Both the position numbers and the translations under genes were made by a program. The notes under the pieces were generated by a model, which worked only from the letters and a program-made list of their open reading frames with translations, was not told the origin of the DNA and did no database searches. Of a stretch of 25,378 nucleotides of DNA, positions 1-10,100 are shown piece after piece. Each line of letters begins with the position of its first letter. Positions within the stretch are counted from its first letter, which is position 1. Source of the DNA: Terrisporobacter sp. (lineage in GTDB: Bacteria; Bacillota_A; Clostridia; Peptostreptococcales; Peptostreptococcaceae); assembly GCA_029851945.1 (NCBI GenBank), contig JARKUZ010000045.1, positions 1-25,378 on the forward strand. The letters are read 5' to 3'.

Positions 1-3
1 AAA

Positions 4-129
4 GATTATGTGGTTATTATAGCAAAGAGGATACACCTGTTCCCATACCGAACACAGAAGTTAAGCTCTTTAGCGCTGATGGTACTTGGAGGGCGACCTC
101 CTGGGAGAGTAAGACGTAGCCACGTAATC
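4..129 (+). rRNA. rrf: 5S ribosomal RNA
   Basis: The segment contains the conserved 5S core (CCGAACACAGAAGTTAAGC around 48-66, then GATGGTACTTGG and GGGAGAGTAAGACG). It is closed by a terminal helix in which GATTATGTGG (4-13) pairs with CCACGTAATC (120-129). The exact ends are inferred from this helix and may be off by a few bases. It lies at the left edge, directly before a strong terminator, so it is probably the last gene of an rRNA operon whose 16S/23S genes lie outside the window. Confidence 0.95.
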
Positions 130-140
130 TTTTTTATTTT

Positions 141-172
141 AAGAAACTATTGAAAAATAGTTTCTTTTTTTA
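141..172 (+). terminator. rRNA operon terminator
   Basis: A perfect 10-bp stem (AAGAAACTAT at 141-150 with ATAGTTTCTT at 157-166) has a six-base loop and a following T tract. It sits 12 bases after the 5S gene and should end the rRNA operon. Confidence 0.9.
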
Positions 173-238
173 TTTATCTATACTCAAATTATAGATAATA
201 GGGAATACTAAATTTTATTTATATTAAGGAGGGATGAA

Positions 239-1375
239 TTGGATTTAATTTTATTTAAATTATTGTATTTTCTATTATTCTTTGGATTATCAAGTATAGC
301 AGGAATGCTGATTCCATTTTTACAATATAAAGGGTTTAGTCCAATAGAAACGGCTACATTAATAAGTTTTTATACTGTAAGCGGAATTTTGGGACAACTA
401 ATAGCAGGTTGTTGCTGTGATAAATTAAAAACAATTAAAAAAATATTTATATTTTCTTTGTTAGGTGTAATGTTTAGTACAGCCTTAGCTATTTTTATAA
501 ATATTAAAATATTATTTTATATTAGTTTTGTAATTATGGGATTTTTTTATTATATATTAACTAGTATACCTGATAGTTGGGTAATAGAAAGTGGAGAAAA
601 TGCAAAGTCAAAATTTGGATTTTTTAGAGCTTTTGGTTCAACTGGGTGGGCATTTGGAGTATTAGCATCAGGAATTGTAACAGAAAAGTATGGATATCAT
701 ATATTAAACATAATATATCTAATAATGTTGTCATTAACTCTATTTATAAGCATTAAGATAAAAGATACGGTAAAAGAATATAAGGGTTGTGGAAATTTAA
801 AAGAGTTATTCAATAATAAAGAATATATACTCACTGTAATTATATTATTAATAATTTGTATCCCGTTTAGAGGATACTGTCAGTTAGTACCTTATAGAAT
901 AGAATATGTAGGGGGAAACACTGTAAACTTAGGAATATTTAATTTTATAAGCTCAATAAGTGAGATAGCTATGCTTATTTTAGCACAAAAAATTATGCAT
1001 AAATTAAGTCCTGACAAATTATTATTATTATCACCATTAGGACTATTTCTTCAAATACTAATCCTAAGATTTGGAAGTAATATAAATATTATATATATTA
1101 GTGCTGTCCTACAAGCATTTACATTACCAATAATATTAGTAGTAGGAAAAATAATAATAGATAGAATATCTCCCAGTAATTTAAAAACATCATCACAGTT
1201 AGTAGCATTTGCTATATTTAATAGTGTATCAACTGTAATTGGAACTGCTAGTGTTGGATATTTTATAGAGAAGTTTTCATTGGATAAAGCCAATTTATTT
1301 CTATTAGGGTGCAATATGCTATCTATATTAGGCGCATTATATTACGACAGAAATATTAAAGATAGGACTATATAA
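239..1375 (+). CDS. MFS transporter (MFS_1_like / PPP-type)
   Basis: A 378-residue integral membrane protein with about 12 hydrophobic helices in two halves, a usual size for the major facilitator superfamily. The N-terminal half (helices in residues 1-180, with a charged loop after helix 2, CDKLKTIKK) and the helix 1-2 pattern PFLQYKGFSPIETA resemble the MFS_1_like group, which includes 3-phenylpropionate-type permeases. The substrate cannot be told. The start is TTG at 239, placed six bases after AAGGAGGG (226-233). An ATG at 234 is in another frame and stops at once. The gene follows the rRNA terminator and looks monocistronic. A weak hairpin lies downstream at 1396-1421. Confidence 0.85.
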   Translation: MDLILFKLLYFLLFFGLSSIAGMLIPFLQYKGFSPIETATLISFYTVSGILGQLIAGCCCDKLKTIKKIFIFSLLGVMFSTALAIFINIKILFYISFVIMGFFYYILTSIPDSWVIESGENAKSKFGFFRAFGSTGWAFGVLASGIVTEKYGYHILNIIYLIMLSLTLFISIKIKDTVKEYKGCGNLKELFNNKEYILTVIILLIICIPFRGYCQLVPYRIEYVGGNTVNLGIFNFISSISEIAMLILAQKIMHKLSPDKLLLLSPLGLFLQILILRFGSNINIIYISAVLQAFTLPIILVVGKIIIDRISPSNLKTSSQLVAFAIFNSVSTVIGTASVGYFIEKFSLDKANLFLLGCNMLSILGALYYDRNIKDRTI

Positions 1376-1395
1376 AATTAATAATATAAATTTAT

Positions 1396-1421
1396 TAAAG
1401 TAGAATATTAAAGCTACTTTA
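1396..1421 (+). terminator. Weak hairpin after the MFS gene
   Basis: TAAAGTAG (1396-1403) can pair with CTACTTTA (1414-1421) across a 10-base loop, 20 bases after the MFS stop codon. No T tract follows, so termination would be weak. It could instead be a leader structure of the downstream oxidoreductase gene. Confidence 0.3.
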
Positions 1422-1475
1422 TGGAAAAATAATAAATAGAAGTCATGATATTATTTACATAGAAGGAGAAAAACT

Positions 1476-4400
1476 ATGGGAAAAATAAAGAAAACTATGG
1501 ATGGAAATGCAGCAGCAGCATATGTATCATATGCTTATACTGAGGTAGCTGCAATATTTCCAATAACACCATCATCAAATATGGCAGAATCAGTGGATGA
1601 TTGGTCAGCTAAAGGTTTAAAAAATATATTCAATCAAAAAGTAAATGTTGTTGAAATGCAATCTGAGGCAGGAGCAGCAGGAGTATTTCATGGATCACTA
1701 CAATCAGGAGCATTAACTACTACTTATACAGCATCACAAGGATTGCTTCTTATGATACCTAATATGTATAAAGTATCAGGAGAGTTGCTTCCAGGAGTAT
1801 TCCATGTAAGTGCTCGTGCCTTAGCAGCCCAAGCATTATCAATATTTGGTGATCATCAAGATGTTATGGCAGCACGCCAAACTGGATGTGTAATGTTAGC
1901 ATCAGGGTCAGTTCAAGAGGTAGCAGATTTAGCACCCGTAGCTCATTTAGCAGCAATAAAAGGAAGACTTCCTTTTATACATTTCTTTGATGGATTTAGA
2001 ACATCACATGAAATACAAAAAATAGAAGTACTTGAGTACTCAGACTATGCAAACTTACTAGACAAAAAGGCATTGCAAGAATTTAGGAATAGAGCTTTAT
2101 CTCCAAATCATCCTGTAGCTCGTGGTACAGCTCAAAATCCTGATATATACTTCCAAACAAGAGAAGCAAGTAATAAATATTATGAAGAAATAGTTCCGAT
2201 AGTAGAAAATTATATGAATAAAATTGGCGAGTTAACAGGTAGACAATATGGATTATTTAACTACTACGGAGCAGAAGATGCAAAAGAAATATTAATAGCA
2301 ATAGGTTCAGTAACTGAGGCTATTGAAGAAACTATAGATGAATTAAATGCAAAAGGCGAGAAATATGGACTGGTAAAAGTTCATTTATTTAGACCATTTA
2401 GTAAGGAACATTTATTAAAAGTAATTCCAAAGAGTGTTAACAAAATATGTGTACTAGATAGAACTAAAGAACCAGGTGCAATAGGAGAACCTCTGTATCT
2501 AGATGTACGTGCTGCATATTATGGACAAGAAAATGCTCCTATGATTATAGGTGGTAGATATGGACTTGGATCAAAAGATGTAACACCAACAGATATAAAA
2601 GCTATATTTGATAACTTAGTATGTGACAATCCAAAAGATCAATTTACAGTAGGAATAGTTGATGATGTAACTCATAAATCTTTAGAAGTTAAAGAAGAAC
2701 TTAAAGTAGTAAAACAAGGAACTATAAATTGTAAGTTCTGGGGACTTGGATCAGATGGTACAGTTGGAGCAAATAAACAAGCTATAAAGATAATAGGAGA
2801 TAATACAGATAAGTATGTTCAAGCATACTTTGCATATGATTCTAAAAAATCTGGTGGGGTGACTATGTCTCACTTAAGATTTGGAGATGAACCAATAAGA
2901 TCTACTTATTTAATAGATAGTGCAGATTATATAGCTTGTCATAATCAATCATATGTAACTCAATATGATTTATTAAAAGGATTAAAATCAAATGGTACAT
3001 TTGTATTAAATACAATATGGGATGAAAAAGAATTAGAAGAGCATTTACCAGCAAAGATGAAAAATTACTTAGCTAAAAATAATATAGACTTCTACACAGT
3101 CAATGCTACTAAAATAGCACAAGAAATTGGTCTTGGAAATAGAATAAATATGATAATGCAATCAGCATTCTTTAAATTAGCAAATATAATACCTGAAGAA
3201 GAGGCAACTAAATATTTAAAATCATCAATAAGTAATGCTTATGGTAAAAAGGGTGAAAAAGTTGTTAATATGAACTATGAAGCAGTAGAGCAAGGTAAGA
3301 GTGCTCTAGTAAAGATAACTATACCAGATTCATGGGCAAATGCAACAGATAGTGAAGAACATCATGAAAATGAGCCAGAATTTATAAGAGAAATATTAAG
3401 ACCTATGAATGCCCAAGAAGGAGATTCTTTACCTGTAAGTGCATTTAATGGAATAGAAGATGGTACATTCCCAGCAGGAACCGCAGCTTATGAAAAACGT
3501 GGTATAGGAATTAATGTTCCAGAATGGATACTAGAAAACTGTATTCAATGTAATCAATGTTCATATATATGCCCTCATTCAACTATAAGACCATTCTTAT
3601 TAAATGAAGAAGAAGTAAATAATGCACCTGAAACTTTCAGAACTAAAAAAGCTGTTGGAAAAGCATTCGGTGGTTTACAATATAGAATGCAAGTAGATAC
3701 TATGGACTGTACAGGTTGTGGAAACTGTGCAGATATATGCCCAGCTAAAGAAAAAGCATTAGTGATGAAACCTCTAGATACTCAGATAGATGCAGAAATA
3801 CCAAACTGGGATTATGCAGTATCTAAAGTATCATATAAGGGAGATCTAGTTACTGCAAATAATGTAAAAGACTCTCAATTTAGAACTCCACTTATTGAGT
3901 TCTCAGGAGCTTGTGCAGGATGTGGAGAAACTGCCTATATAAAACTTGTAACACAATTATATGGAGATAGAATGATGATAGCAAATGCTACAGGATGTTC
4001 ATCAATTTGGGGTGGTTCAGCACCTTCAATTCCATACACTGTAGATCATGAAGGAAAAGGTCCTGCATGGGCTAACTCATTATTTGAAGATAATGCAGAA
4101 TTTGGATATGGTATGTATTTAGGTGTTAAGCAAATTAGATTAAAGTTACGTGATTTAATGGAAGAGTTAGTGGCTAGTGAAGAATGTAATGAGTATAAAG
4201 AAGTATTTGAAAATTGGATAAACACTATGAATGATGGAGAAGCATCTAAAGAAGCTAGTAAAAAGGTTATAGAAGTTATAGAAAATAAATCATTTAGTGG
4301 AAAAGCTAAAGAATTAGTAGATGAAATTAAAGCTAGAAAAGATTATTTAGTTAAAAGATCGCAATGGATAGTAGGTGGAGATGGCTGGGCATATGATATT

Positions 4401-5003
4401 GATTATGGTGGACTTGATCATGTACTAGCATCAGGAGAAGATGTAAATGTATTAGTATTTGATACTGAGATATATTCAAATACAGGAGGACAAGCATCAA
4501 AGTCTACTCCATTATCAGCTATGGCTAAATTTGCTGCATCAGGTAAGAGATCTAAGAAAAAAGACTTAGGTATGATGGCTATGAGTTATGGAAATGTATA
4601 TGTAGCACAAGTATCTATGGGTGCAGATAAAAATCAACTTATTAAAGCAGTAATGGAAGCTGAAAAATATGATGGGCCTTCATTAATAATAGCATATGCA
4701 CCTTGTATATCTCACGGATTAAAAGAAGGTATGGGAAGAAGTGTTCATAATGAAGCAGAAGCAGTTTCTAGTGGATATTGGCATTTATATAGATACAACC
4801 CAGAACTTAAGAAAGAAAATAAAAATCCATTTAACTTAGATTCAAAAGAACCAAAAGGAAATGTAAGAGACTTTATAATGGGTCAAGTAAGATATTCTGC
4901 AATAGCTAAGCAATTCCCAGATGTAGCAGAGGAATTGTTTGCACAACTAGAAGAGAATATTCAAGAAAGATATGAAACATATAAGAGATTAGCAGAGAAA
5001 TAA
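1476..5003 (+). CDS. nifJ: Pyruvate:ferredoxin (flavodoxin) oxidoreductase
   Basis: A 1175-residue single-chain enzyme that oxidises pyruvate and CoA to acetyl-CoA and CO2 and passes electrons to ferredoxin or flavodoxin, the central step of clostridial pyruvate catabolism. All family domains are present in order: N-terminal domain with FPITPSS (about 29-35, Thr31), Glu64 and Arg114; domain II; gamma domain (about 420-610); EKR linker; a two-cluster ferredoxin domain with Cys689/692/695/699 and Cys745/748/751/755; and the C-terminal thiamine diphosphate domain with GDGWAYDIDYGG and YSNTGGQ. The proximal cluster cysteines are Cys813, Cys816, Cys841 and Cys1077. The size equals that of characterised homodimeric enzymes. 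ATG at 1476 follows GAAGGAG (1462-1468). A strong terminator follows, so the gene is monocistronic. No Rex-type operator was recognised upstream. Confidence 0.97.
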   Translation: MGKIKKTMDGNAAAAYVSYAYTEVAAIFPITPSSNMAESVDDWSAKGLKNIFNQKVNVVEMQSEAGAAGVFHGSLQSGALTTTYTASQGLLLMIPNMYKVSGELLPGVFHVSARALAAQALSIFGDHQDVMAARQTGCVMLASGSVQEVADLAPVAHLAAIKGRLPFIHFFDGFRTSHEIQKIEVLEYSDYANLLDKKALQEFRNRALSPNHPVARGTAQNPDIYFQTREASNKYYEEIVPIVENYMNKIGELTGRQYGLFNYYGAEDAKEILIAIGSVTEAIEETIDELNAKGEKYGLVKVHLFRPFSKEHLLKVIPKSVNKICVLDRTKEPGAIGEPLYLDVRAAYYGQENAPMIIGGRYGLGSKDVTPTDIKAIFDNLVCDNPKDQFTVGIVDDVTHKSLEVKEELKVVKQGTINCKFWGLGSDGTVGANKQAIKIIGDNTDKYVQAYFAYDSKKSGGVTMSHLRFGDEPIRSTYLIDSADYIACHNQSYVTQYDLLKGLKSNGTFVLNTIWDEKELEEHLPAKMKNYLAKNNIDFYTVNATKIAQEIGLGNRINMIMQSAFFKLANIIPEEEATKYLKSSISNAYGKKGEKVVNMNYEAVEQGKSALVKITIPDSWANATDSEEHHENEPEFIREILRPMNAQEGDSLPVSAFNGIEDGTFPAGTAAYEKRGIGINVPEWILENCIQCNQCSYICPHSTIRPFLLNEEEVNNAPETFRTKKAVGKAFGGLQYRMQVDTMDCTGCGNCADICPAKEKALVMKPLDTQIDAEIPNWDYAVSKVSYKGDLVTANNVKDSQFRTPLIEFSGACAGCGETAYIKLVTQLYGDRMMIANATGCSSIWGGSAPSIPYTVDHEGKGPAWANSLFEDNAEFGYGMYLGVKQIRLKLRDLMEELVASEECNEYKEVFENWINTMNDGEASKEASKKVIEVIENKSFSGKAKELVDEIKARKDYLVKRSQWIVGGDGWAYDIDYGGLDHVLASGEDVNVLVFDTEIYSNTGGQASKSTPLSAMAKFAASGKRSKKKDLGMMAMSYGNVYVAQVSMGADKNQLIKAVMEAEKYDGPSLIIAYAPCISHGLKEGMGRSVHNEAEAVSSGYWHLYRYNPELKKENKNPFNLDSKEPKGNVRDFIMGQVRYSAIAKQFPDVAEELFAQLEENIQERYETYKRLAEK

Positions 5004-5005
5004 AT

Positions 5006-5040
5006 AAAAAAGTGCGTACTTTTAAGTACGCACTTTTTGT
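5006..5040 (+). terminator. Terminator of the pyruvate oxidoreductase gene
   Basis: A 10-bp GC-containing stem (AGTGCGTACT at 5011-5020 with AGTACGCACT at 5025-5034) has a TTTA tetraloop, a preceding A run and a following T run. It starts right after the stop codon. Confidence 0.93.
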
Positions 5041-5163
5041 ATGAAAATTAAAGAAAGTTTAATAATAATAAAAAAAGTGGTATCATTATATAATAACTTA
5101 AATTTATACAACCTATTAAGAAAAATAAATCATAATAACAAGAGTTAGAAACGAGGATTTAAC

Positions 5164-6732
5164 ATGGCTAAAACAACAAAAAAAGCTGCTATTATCTTAA
5201 TGATTATAATATTAACATCAAAAGTAACAGGTTTTTTAAGGGATATAGTACTAGCGAGAACATTTGGAGCAGGTCATATAACAGATGCATATCTTACAGC
5301 TCTTAATATACCAGTAGTACTATTTGATGGTATAAGTGCATCTCTTGGAACAACATTTATACCAATGTTTTTTAGTATAAGAGAGAAAAAGGGAATAGAT
5401 GAAGTATATAAGTTTACAAGTAATGTATTAAATATAGTAACTGTAATAAGTATGATATTAATCGTAATAGGAATATTGTTTGCTCCATATATAGTTAAAA
5501 TATTTGCTATGGGATTTAAAGGAGAGGTGCTAGATTTAACTATATCTTACTCTAGAATATTAATTTTTTCTATGATATTTATAGCTATAAATGGTTTAAT
5601 AACATCTTTTTTAGTTGCATCAGGGGATGTTCACATATCAGGGTTAATAACTATACCATTTAATATATTTGTAATGATAGCAATAGCTTTAGGTTCAATA
5701 ACAAATTCATATTTTATGGTATATGGTACTTTATTTGCATATATAGCGCAGCTTTTATTTCAGATACCATTTTTGTTTAAACATGGATATAAGTATAAAT
5801 TTTTTATAGATTTAAAGGATGAAAATATAATAAAGATATTATATCTTATACTACCAGTATTTTTAGGTTCTTATGTTAATCAAATAAATACAGTTGTTAA
5901 TAGAACTTTAGCATCTACACTTGATTCTGGGAGTATAACAGCTCTAAACTATGCAAATAAGTTAAACATGTTTGCAGTAGGGATTATAGTAATATCTTTA
6001 TCTACTGTAATGTATCCAATACTATCTAAGTTAGCTAGTGAAAAAAAAATAAAAGCTTTTAAATATAACGTATCAAAATCTATAAATATAACACTTATAG
6101 CTATGATGCCTATAATGGTTATAGTAATGGGATTATCAACGCCTATAGTAACTCTGTTATTTGAACATGGATCATTTAACTCAAAAGCTACTGAATTAAC
6201 ATCAACAGCACTACTTTATTACTCTATGGGCATAGTTGCATATGGATTAAGAGAGATACTTTCTAAATCTTTTTATTCGCTACAAGACACAAAAACTCCA
6301 GTAAAAAATGCAACTGTATCTGTTATAGTAAACGTAATATTATCTATTGTTCTAGTTAAATATATGGGTATAGGTGGACTTGCTTTAGCTAGTTCTATAT
6401 CTGCTATAGCGACGTCTGTATTATTATTTATATCTCTTAGAAAAAAGATAGGAAGAATAGGTATGAAAAATACAATAATAACTTTTATAAAAGTAGCGAT
6501 AGCATCAATTATTATGGGATTGATAATAAGATTTTCATACTATGAGATAGTTAATCTAGGTATGGGTATTTTTGAAAAACAAAAACAACTTATAGCCATA
6601 TCTTGTATAGGATCTACATTAATTGGCTTAATTATATATATAATACTAACGTTAATTTTAAATATAAGAGAATCAAAAGAAGTAGTGTATATGATTAAAT
6701 CAAAGCTTAGACAAATTATTTATAAAAGATAG
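5164..6732 (+). CDS. murJ: Lipid II flippase MurJ (MviN family)
   Basis: A 522-residue polytopic membrane protein that fits the MurJ/MviN family, which moves the peptidoglycan precursor lipid II across the cytoplasmic membrane. The N-terminal segment (residues about 17-60: SKVTGFLRDIVLA, FGAG.ITDAY, then IPVVLFDGISASLGTTFIPMF) is the family hallmark, including the arginine that lies in the central cavity. About 14 transmembrane helices can be counted along the chain and the length is typical. ATG at 5164 is preceded by GAGG (5153-5156). A TATAAT at 5089-5094 may be the -10 element, but no convincing -35 was found. The next gene starts 65 bases downstream with no terminator between, so the two may be co-transcribed. 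Confidence 0.93.
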   Translation: MAKTTKKAAIILMIIILTSKVTGFLRDIVLARTFGAGHITDAYLTALNIPVVLFDGISASLGTTFIPMFFSIREKKGIDEVYKFTSNVLNIVTVISMILIVIGILFAPYIVKIFAMGFKGEVLDLTISYSRILIFSMIFIAINGLITSFLVASGDVHISGLITIPFNIFVMIAIALGSITNSYFMVYGTLFAYIAQLLFQIPFLFKHGYKYKFFIDLKDENIIKILYLILPVFLGSYVNQINTVVNRTLASTLDSGSITALNYANKLNMFAVGIIVISLSTVMYPILSKLASEKKIKAFKYNVSKSINITLIAMMPIMVIVMGLSTPIVTLLFEHGSFNSKATELTSTALLYYSMGIVAYGLREILSKSFYSLQDTKTPVKNATVSVIVNVILSIVLVKYMGIGGLALASSISAIATSVLLFISLRKKIGRIGMKNTIITFIKVAIASIIMGLIIRFSYYEIVNLGMGIFEKQKQLIAISCIGSTLIGLIIYIILTLILNIRESKEVVYMIKSKLRQIIYKR

Positions 6733-6797
6733 ATTTATAAAGGAAATATAAGATTTATGTAGAATACTAAAAGTATCAGAAAATAAGGGGGATAGAC

Positions 6798-7019
6798 ATG
6801 AGAGGAGAGGTAGAAAAAGCATTAGAAAAAGTTAGACCAATTCTTCAAAGAGATGGTGGAGATGTAGAACTAATAGATGTTAATGATCAAGGGGTTGTGT
6901 TAGTAAAGCTGCAAGGAGCATGTAAAGGATGCCCAGGAGCAACAATGACATTAAAGGCTATTATTGAAAATTTACTTGTTAAGGAAGTTAAAGGTGTAAC
7001 TCAAGTTATAGGTATATAA
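6798..7019 (+). CDS. NifU-like (Nfu) Fe-S cluster protein
   Basis: A 73-residue cytosolic protein consisting only of the NifU C-terminal (Nfu) domain. The motif CKGCPGA holds the two cysteines (Cys42 and Cys45) that bind a 4Fe-4S cluster between two subunits, and RDGGDVEL near residue 18 is the other family signature. Such proteins act as scaffold or carrier for delivery of Fe-S clusters to target enzymes. The pyruvate oxidoreductase and other cluster enzymes here would be plausible clients, but this is inference. ATG at 6798 follows a GGGG-type ribosome site (6787-6790). A terminator follows directly. Confidence 0.93.
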   Translation: MRGEVEKALEKVRPILQRDGGDVELIDVNDQGVVLVKLQGACKGCPGATMTLKAIIENLLVKEVKGVTQVIGI

Positions 7020-7023
7020 AAGA

Positions 7024-7053
7024 GAAAAGTGCATTTTGCGCTTTTCTTTTTTT
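7024..7053 (+). terminator. Terminator after the nfu gene
   Basis: GAAAAGTGC (7024-7032) pairs with GCGCTTTTC (7038-7046), nine pairs including one G-T, with a five-base loop and a T run at 7047-7053. It ends the murJ/nfu transcript. Confidence 0.92.
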
Positions 7054-7123
7054 GCAAAGAGTATTATTTATCCGTAAAATAGGACTAATATACTTGATAG
7101 GAGTTTTGAAACATCTATATAAG

Positions 7124-7152
7124 TAGAAAAATAATGTACAATATAGTATAAT
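7124..7152 (+). promoter_or_regulatory. Putative sigma-A promoter of the sensor kinase gene
   Basis: A consensus -10 TATAAT (7147-7152) lies 17 bases after TAGAAA (7124-7129), which matches the -35 consensus at four of six places. The transcript would start near 7159 and give a leader of about 28 bases. The -10 is strong and the -35 only moderate. Confidence 0.4.
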
Positions 7153-7186
7153 TTTGTAGAAATGATTTTTAAATAAGGGGAAAATA

Positions 7187-10100
7187 ATGAAAAATAAATA
7201 TATTGTAGGAATGATTTTAGTTATAACTATATTAGTATTAGGGGATGTATATAAAGTATATGGTTATGATGTACACTTTACAAAAATTAGTAATGAAGAT
7301 GGATTGTCCCAGTCAACAGCGGAAGTTATTATTCAAGATAAAAATGGATATATATGGATAGGTACTAATGATGGGCTTAACAAATACAATGGGTATGATT
7401 TCAAGATATATAGACACGATCAAAGGTCAAAAAGCAGTATAGCAAACAATTACATAGTAAGCCTTCAAGAAGATAGTAATGGAGACATATGGGTAGGAAC
7501 AGCTAATGGACTTAGTAAAATAGATATTAATACAGATAAAATAACTAACTATTTTAATGACAAAGAAAGTGGAAATCTATCTCACAACAACATAGGAGAT
7601 ATTCTTATGACTAAAGGTGGAGAGATAATAGTAGGAACATCAGATGGACTTAACCTGTATAATCCTGAAGAAGATAAGTTTGAGCGAATTTTAGGCGGAA
7701 AAGAAGATTTAAGTAGCCAGTATATACGTGAATTAGAAGAAGACGAGGATGGGAATATATGGATAGGAACAAAAAGTGGAGTAGATAAATTAGATATAAA
7801 AAATAAGAAAGTATATAAATATAGTATAGGCGAAGATGCAAATGAAACAATAAAAGATGACATATATGCTTTATTATATGATGATGGGTATATGTGGGTT
7901 GGAACTTTTAAAAATGGATTAAATAGAATTAATATAGAAACTAATGAGATAAAAAAATATATACATGATCCAAATGATAGCACATCTATACCAAGTAACT
8001 TTATAAGAGATGTATATAAGGATAGTAATGATACATTATGGGTAGGTACAGATAGGGGACTTTCAAGAATAAATGAAGGTAAAGAATTTATTACATATAA
8101 AAATGAAAGTACTAACTATAACTCAGTATCTCAAGACAACGTTTTTGATATTATTGAAGATAAAAGTGGACTTATATGGGTTGGGACATATTCGGGAATA
8201 AGTATATTTGACCCAAAAAATAAGGTAATTCACTATAAAAATGATCCTAATAATAAGAACTCATTAAGTGAAAATATAGTTCATGGTATATATGAAGATG
8301 AAGATGAATTATTATGGGTTGGTACAAGATCTAAGGGCATAAACATAATTAATAGAAAAAATGGAGATGTAAGTCATTTAAATAGAGAGAATACAAACTA
8401 TACACTTAGTGATAATTCTATAAATGATATAACTGGAAAAGAAGATAAAATATATATAGGAACTAAAAGTGGTTTAAATATAATAGATAAGAATGATAAT
8501 AGTGTAATTGTATACGACAAATCTAATGGATTAAAGGAAGATGATATAAGAACTGTATTTATAGATAGTAAAGATAACTTATGGTTGGGAACTCCAAATG
8601 GTATAAGTATAATAAAACTTAAGACTAATGATATAATCAATTTAGATGAAGTGCTAGAAAAGTCTGGAATAGAGTCTTTATTTGCTAAAGTTATATATGA
8701 AGATAAAAGTGGTGTATACTGGATAGGATGTTTTATAGACAATGGTCTCATAAGTATAGATCCTAAATCAAAAGAGATAAAAAACTATAAATATGATAAA
8801 AATGATGAAAGTTCTATAAGTTCAAATACTATAAGAGATATAAATGAAGATATATATGGAAATTTATGGATAGGAACTAGTTATGGATTAAATAAGTTAA
8901 ATAAAGAAACAGGTAAGTTTACTACTTATACAACTCAAGATGGGCTTTCAAATGATATTGTATATGGGATTTTAGACGATTACAAAGGAGATTTATGGTT
9001 AAGTACTAATTCAGGTATATCAAGATTAGACATGAAGACAGAAAAGTTTGAAAATTTTGGTGTAACAGATGGATTACAAGGCGGAGAGTTTAATGGAAAT
9101 GCTTCGTATAAGAGTAAGAAAGAAGAATTAATATTTGGAGGTATAAATGGACTAAATATATTCCATCCAGATGATATAAATACTAAACAATACACACCAA
9201 AAGTTATGTTTGATAACTTTGAGATAAATGGCAAAAAATATAATGACATAAATAACATGGAATTTGAACATGATGAAAATTTCATAAATATAACTTTATT
9301 TTTACCTGATTATAGAAATACTAAGAATATACAGTATTATTACATGCTAGAAGGGGCTAAAGAAGGTTGGCGTAAAGTCGAGTCAAATGATATAAATTAT
9401 AGTAATTTAGATCCAGGAAATTACACATTAAGGGTAAAAGCAAGGAGCTATAATGGAACAATAACTAGTGAAAATCAAGTTAAGTTTAAGATAAAACCTC
9501 CATTTTATAAAAGTAACTTAGCGATTTTTATATATATAATAATATTTGTACTTATAATTTATTATAATGTAAATCGAGTGAATCGCTTAGATAATATGGT
9601 AAAGAAGAGAACATCACAATTAAGAAAAGAGATGCAAAAAAGTAATGAACTTTTAAATAAAGTAATAGAGCTAGAAAGAAGAAAAAATAATTACTTTATA
9701 AATTTATCTCATGAACTACGAACACCTCTTAATGTAATTTATACAACTGAACAACTTATAACAGAATTTAATAAATCTCAAGGTGGTATAGAACGAGAAA
9801 AATTATCTCAATATATGGTAGTAATGGATAGAAATACTAAAAGATTATTAAGGCTAATAAATAATCTAATTGATACCACAAAGATAGAATATGGCAAATA
9901 TAACTTAAACTTAAAAGAGAATGATATTGTATATGTTGTTGAAGAAGCTACATTATCATTAAAAGAGTATGTAGAAAATAATGGTATAGAATTAATAATT
10001 GATCCTGAGGTTGAGGAAAAATATATAGTATGTGATGCTAGTGAAATTGAGAGATGTATAGTTAATTTAGTGGGAAATGCTGCTAAATTTACGCCGAGGG

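Noticed and set aside
1376..1475. Rex operator before the pyruvate oxidoreductase gene
   Set aside because: No match to the TTGTTAAnnnnTTAACAA pattern. Only a weak hairpin and AT-rich sequence are seen.
7300..9200. Regularly spaced repeats that could suggest a repeat array or CRISPR
   Set aside because: The repeats are coding beta-propeller blades of varied DNA sequence, not identical repeats with spacers.
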